A stretch of 64,000 bases of DNA from Robertkochia aurantiaca. GTDB lineage: Bacteria > Bacteroidota > Bacteroidia > Flavobacteriales > Flavobacteriaceae. The first letter of the stretch is position 1; each line of letters opens with the position of its first letter. The DNA is taken from positions 1 through 64,000 of the forward strand of contig NZ_JAINZS010000006.1 of NCBI RefSeq assembly GCF_020166495.1, given 5' to 3'. This document shows positions 60,891 to 64,000 of this stretch, one piece after another. The position numbers and the translations under genes are program-made. The notes beneath the pieces were generated by a model, which saw only the letters and a list, made by a program, of their open reading frames with translations, was not told the DNA's origin and did no database searches.

Positions 60891-62270
60891 ATGAAGACAT
60901 TTCGAATAGCGACGATCACCGTGCTCTTAACGGTGATGCAGAGTTGCGGCACCTACTTCAATCAGCCATTTTCACAACAGGATGCCCGAACGGGGGAGCT
61001 TACCTCGGGTAGCCGAACCCTTTCCAGTCTGCCGGAACCCCAGGAGCCGGTGGTGGTCGGGGTCTATAACTTTAAAGACCAGACAGGGCAGTACAAGGCC
61101 GTGGAGAACGGAAGTACCTTTTCCACCGCGGTTTCCCAGGGAGGTACCACCATGCTGATCAAAGCCCTGGAAGATTCCCGCTGGTTCACGCCGATCGAAC
61201 GGGAAAACCTTTCCAACCTGCTGAACGAACGAAACATCATTCGCTCTACCCGTGATGAGTACAGCGGCAGACCGAATCCGAATCAGCCCAATCTTCCCCC
61301 TCTGCTTTATGCAGGAGTACTACTCGAAGGGGGTGTGGTTTCCTATGATACCAATATCGTGACCGGCGGACTCGGGGCACGGTATTTCGGAGTGGGTGGT
61401 TCTTCACAATATCGTGAAGACCGGCTCACCATCTATTTACGAGCTGTCTCTACTTCCAACGGAAAGATCCTGAAGACCGTTTACGTGTCAAAGACCATTC
61501 TTTCCCAGGCCATTGATGCCAGCCTTTTTCGTTATGTGAACTTTCAGCGGTTGCTGGAAGTGGAAACCGGGATCACCAAGAACGAACCGGTACAACTGGC
61601 CATGAAAGACGCCATCGAAAAAGCAGTGGAGGGCCTTATCATTGAAGGGATCGGGGCCGGTCTCTGGAAGACCGCCAAGGGAGAAAAGATCGATCAGAAA
61701 CTGGTCAATGACTACAACGAAGAAAAGCGACTGGAAGAGTCCAAGCTCTTGTATGACCGTCAGCAGTATCAGCGTGAATTTAAAAACGCCTTTAGCTTTG
61801 GCGGAACCGTGCCTCTGTTCAATGGCGACTACAGCAAGAAAACCATCGGTGCCGGAGGAACCTTCGGCTATAAACGATCGATTTCTCCCTATTTCAATTT
61901 CAACATCAACGTAGGTTATCTCTATCTCACCGGTGGGCCTGACTGGTATAAGGAATACATGGATTCAGGGATCAACCTGGAAGCAAATATTCTGCCCTTC
62001 GATAAGTTCACCCCTTTTCTTTATGGCGGACCGGGGATGATCTACGAAATACGCACCCTGGAAAACCCGGAGATCGAAAGTACGGCCTACGGGAAAATAC
62101 AGTATGGAGCCGGGTTCCGTTTCAGGGTATCCCAGGCGGTAGACCTTTCGCTTTTTGCTGAGAACAACATCAGCTTTACCGATGCCCTGGAAGGGATCGT
62201 GAACGGAAAAAGGGACGATTACTATTATACCTTCGGATTAAAACTACACTACAACTTTGGAAGAAATTAA
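60891..62270 (+). CDS. csgG: Curli secretion channel CsgG with extra C-terminal beta domain
   Basis: 459 residues. Lipoprotein signal MQSC (Cys19). Residues 20-290 are CsgG: LPEPQEPVVVGVYNFKDQTGQYK, FSTAVSQGGTTMLIKALEDS, WFTPIERENLSNLLNER, the barrel-forming GGLGARYFGVGGSSQYREDRLTIYLRAVSTSNGKIL. About 160 more residues follow (300-459: FGGTVPLFNGDYSKK, GTFGYKRSISPYFNF, AGFRFRVSQAVDLSLF, FGLKLHYNFGRN), which look like a small outer-membrane barrel. E. coli CsgG (277 residues) lacks it. It forms the outer-membrane curlin exporter. Confidence 0.94.
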   Translation: MKTFRIATITVLLTVMQSCGTYFNQPFSQQDARTGELTSGSRTLSSLPEPQEPVVVGVYNFKDQTGQYKAVENGSTFSTAVSQGGTTMLIKALEDSRWFTPIERENLSNLLNERNIIRSTRDEYSGRPNPNQPNLPPLLYAGVLLEGGVVSYDTNIVTGGLGARYFGVGGSSQYREDRLTIYLRAVSTSNGKILKTVYVSKTILSQAIDASLFRYVNFQRLLEVETGITKNEPVQLAMKDAIEKAVEGLIIEGIGAGLWKTAKGEKIDQKLVNDYNEEKRLEESKLLYDRQQYQREFKNAFSFGGTVPLFNGDYSKKTIGAGGTFGYKRSISPYFNFNINVGYLYLTGGPDWYKEYMDSGINLEANILPFDKFTPFLYGGPGMIYEIRTLENPEIESTAYGKIQYGAGFRFRVSQAVDLSLFAENNISFTDALEGIVNGKRDDYYYTFGLKLHYNFGRN

Positions 62271-62292
62271 ACAGCCTAAAAGAATCATACCG

Positions 62293-63801
62293 ATGAAGAC
62301 TTATACCTTTATTTGTTTACTGTGTATTGCCCTGTTAAGTCCGGGCTGTGAAGAAGAAACCATCGATGTCAGCGGAGAAGGAAACCTGACCGGAAGGGTG
62401 GTGAGCAGCGGTGAGAACACCCCGCTGGAGAACGTGAAAATATCAACCAATCCGGTAACCACCACGGTTTTCACCGATGCCGAAGGAAACTTTGCCATTG
62501 AAAACATTTCGATCGGGGAGTATTCGGTACAGGCCGAGCTGGAAGACTTTGTAACCGCCTTTGAAGCAGCGAATGTGATTGAGGGGGAGACGGTAAATGT
62601 AGTCTTTGAGCTGGACTCAGTCAGTGCGAAGAATCTCGTGCCATTAAAGCCCGTGCTGCTTTCTCCGGCAGATAAGGAGGAAGGACTGTCAACAGATATC
62701 ACTTTTGTTTGGTCATCCTCTGCCAATGACGACGACGATATCGAATATACCCTGACTCTGAGAAACGGGTTGACCAATGAAGAGCAGGTCTTTGAGAAAC
62801 TTACTGACACTACTACCACCGTTAGCAACCTGGGAATTGGAGTCAACTATTTCTGGCAGGTGAAGGCCGACGATGGGGTGAATGAAACCGTGAGCAGCGA
62901 TATAGCCGGTTTTACGACGCTTGATATTTCTGCGAATCGGGTGCTGTTCACCCGTAATATAGACGGGAACAATGTGATCTACAGTGCGCCTGATGCCCAG
63001 GCAGCACAGGAAGGGGAGGAAAAGGTATATCGACTCACCTCTTCCGATCGCAACAGTTTCAGACCGCGAAAGAATAATACAGCAGGAAAAATCGCCTTCC
63101 TGAGAACCGTGGGAGCCGAAACTCACTTGTTCACCATGAATACCGACGGGAGTTCGGTACGGCAGCTCACCGGGAGTATTCCGGTGGCAGGATTCCGACA
63201 GGAAGAACTGGATTTCGCCTGGTATGACAACGGGGCAAAGATCTATTATCCGAATTTCGATAAGCTCTACAGCATCAATGCCGATGGCTCCGGAACCAGC
63301 CTTGTGTATCAAAGTCCGACGGGTGCCTTTATCACCGAGGTAGCTACTAATGAGGTGAACGACCAGATCGTGATCAGGACCAATAACAGTAATGGCTATA
63401 ATGCACGTATCGTTGTGCTTGATCCGAATACCGGAACAGAATCAGCTGTGGTGGAAGAGAATGTCAGCGGAGCGCTGGGCGGACTCGACTTCTCCATCGC
63501 CGGAAGCAAGGTACTCTATACCCGTGATGTCTCCGGTATCGAAAACGACCAGTACCGGCAGCTGGATACCCGCATTTTTGAATACGATCTTACAGCCATG
63601 ACTACAACAGAGCTCGTTACCGAAAAGGCCAGCGGAACTCTGGATCTGGATCCGAGCTATTCACCTGATGACGGAGCGATCATTTACACCAATACCTCCA
63701 ACGATGGTATCTCATCAAGGTTTATATATAAACTGGTTTTCGATACGGAATTTAACCGTGAATTGCTTTTTGAAAACGCCTTTATGCCAGATTGGGAATA
63801 A
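62293..63801 (+). CDS. Lipoprotein with regulatory, FN3-like and beta-propeller domains
   Basis: 502 residues from the ATG at 62293. Lipobox LLSPGC (Cys19). A carboxypeptidase regulatory domain (22-100: GNLTGRVVSSGENTPLENVKIST), a fibronectin-like segment (110-210: VPLKPVLLSPADKEEGLSTD) and a TolB/PD40-type propeller (215-500: NRVLFTRNIDGNN, KIAFLRTVGAETHLFTMN, ILYTNTS-like blades). It is the last gene of the curli operon, 22 bases after csgG, so it may be an exposed curli accessory; the role is not known. Confidence 0.8.
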   Translation: MKTYTFICLLCIALLSPGCEEETIDVSGEGNLTGRVVSSGENTPLENVKISTNPVTTTVFTDAEGNFAIENISIGEYSVQAELEDFVTAFEAANVIEGETVNVVFELDSVSAKNLVPLKPVLLSPADKEEGLSTDITFVWSSSANDDDDIEYTLTLRNGLTNEEQVFEKLTDTTTTVSNLGIGVNYFWQVKADDGVNETVSSDIAGFTTLDISANRVLFTRNIDGNNVIYSAPDAQAAQEGEEKVYRLTSSDRNSFRPRKNNTAGKIAFLRTVGAETHLFTMNTDGSSVRQLTGSIPVAGFRQEELDFAWYDNGAKIYYPNFDKLYSINADGSGTSLVYQSPTGAFITEVATNEVNDQIVIRTNNSNGYNARIVVLDPNTGTESAVVEENVSGALGGLDFSIAGSKVLYTRDVSGIENDQYRQLDTRIFEYDLTAMTTTELVTEKASGTLDLDPSYSPDDGAIIYTNTSNDGISSRFIYKLVFDTEFNRELLFENAFMPDWE

Positions 63802-63820
63802 GCAACAGATAACAATGAGA

Positions 63821-63849
63821 AAAGGCCTGATATGATTCATCAGGCCTTT
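63821..63849 (+). terminator. Terminator of the curli operon
   Basis: An 11-base stem AAAGGCCTGAT/ATCAGGCCTTT with a seven-base loop lies 19 bases after the last curli-operon gene and is followed by A/T-rich sequence. Confidence 0.85.
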
Positions 63850-63941
63850 ATTATTTAACGCATTTTCTTTTCTTCTGATCACCGGGGTTCGTATTTTTAT
63901 AGTACTTCGCATGCCGCGATAACATACCTGAAAAACACCCC

Positions 63942-64000
63942 ATGATACCAGTAAATCATAACGAGATAAACGAGTTGATCGAAAAGATCGACCTGGTCAT
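63942..64000 (+). CDS. Start of an unidentified gene, cut by the window end
   Basis: An open frame starts MIPVNHNEINELIEKIDLV and runs off the window. Only 19 codons are visible and no family is recognised. The 90 bases upstream hold no other gene. Confidence 0.5.
   Translation, partial: MIPVNHNEINELIEKIDLV

Overview
The window looks like chromosome from a marine-type Flavobacteriaceae/Bacteroidota bacterium. Evidence: a fused CcoN-CcoO cbb3 oxidase with a one-haem CcoP; an OmpA-family protein with thrombospondin type-3 calcium repeats; carboxypeptidase-like regulatory domains; M56 peptidase/BlaI pairs; genes preceded by A-rich leaders rather than Shine-Dalgarno sites; and promoters of the Bacteroidota TTTG-N19-TAnnTTTG type. 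No phage, insertion sequence, CRISPR array or defence island was seen.

Layout. 1-11.7 kb: housekeeping and metabolism (AhpD-like, OsmC, RecJ, a SusB-type GH97 lipoprotein, hydrolase, LpxH-like, QueD-like, 2OG oxygenase, enoyl-CoA hydratase, MATE pump, GNAT, UspA, tRNA-Ala). 11.7-24.8 kb: envelope and unknown proteins, a BlaI/M56 pair with a recognisable operator, and a small membrane-protein operon ending in an M48 peptidase. 24.8-34.4 kb: AddB-like and AddA-like helicase-nuclease subunits with kbl and an OmpA gene between them. 34.4-43.4 kb: superoxide dismutase, M20 amidohydrolase, a YceI-porin-YceI cluster, bestrophin, a metzincin lipoprotein and a serine hydrolase. 43.4-55 kb: Crp/Fnr regulator, ccoI, ccoS, ccoNO, ccoQ, ccoP, ccoG, ccoH, a SafE-like protein and hemN, the parts for a microaerobic cbb3 oxidase and anaerobic haem synthesis. 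55.2-63.9 kb: DUF1328 protein, amine oxidase, PAS-LuxR regulator and a curli-type amyloid operon (two curlin-like proteins, a CsgC/H-CsgE fusion, CsgF, CsgG with an extra beta-rich domain, and a propeller lipoprotein).

The strongest unexplained signal is regulatory. Four promoters (ccoI, ccoS, hemN and the YceI-porin cluster) carry the same 14-bp palindrome, MTGACAWWTRTCAT, always centred exactly 29.5 bp upstream of the first base of a TAnnTTTG-like -7 box, and all four lack a -33 box. This is the geometry of a class II Crp/Fnr activator site, and a Crp/Fnr gene lies next to ccoI. It places an uncharacterised YceI/porin envelope cluster in the same low-oxygen regulon as the cbb3 oxidase.

Other notable points: the curli secretion genes have altered domain architectures and a divergent LuxR-type regulator in the position of CsgD; non-coding gaps hold tandem 7- and 8-bp repeats of related sequence; and a 125-bp MITE-like element lies downstream of the tRNA.
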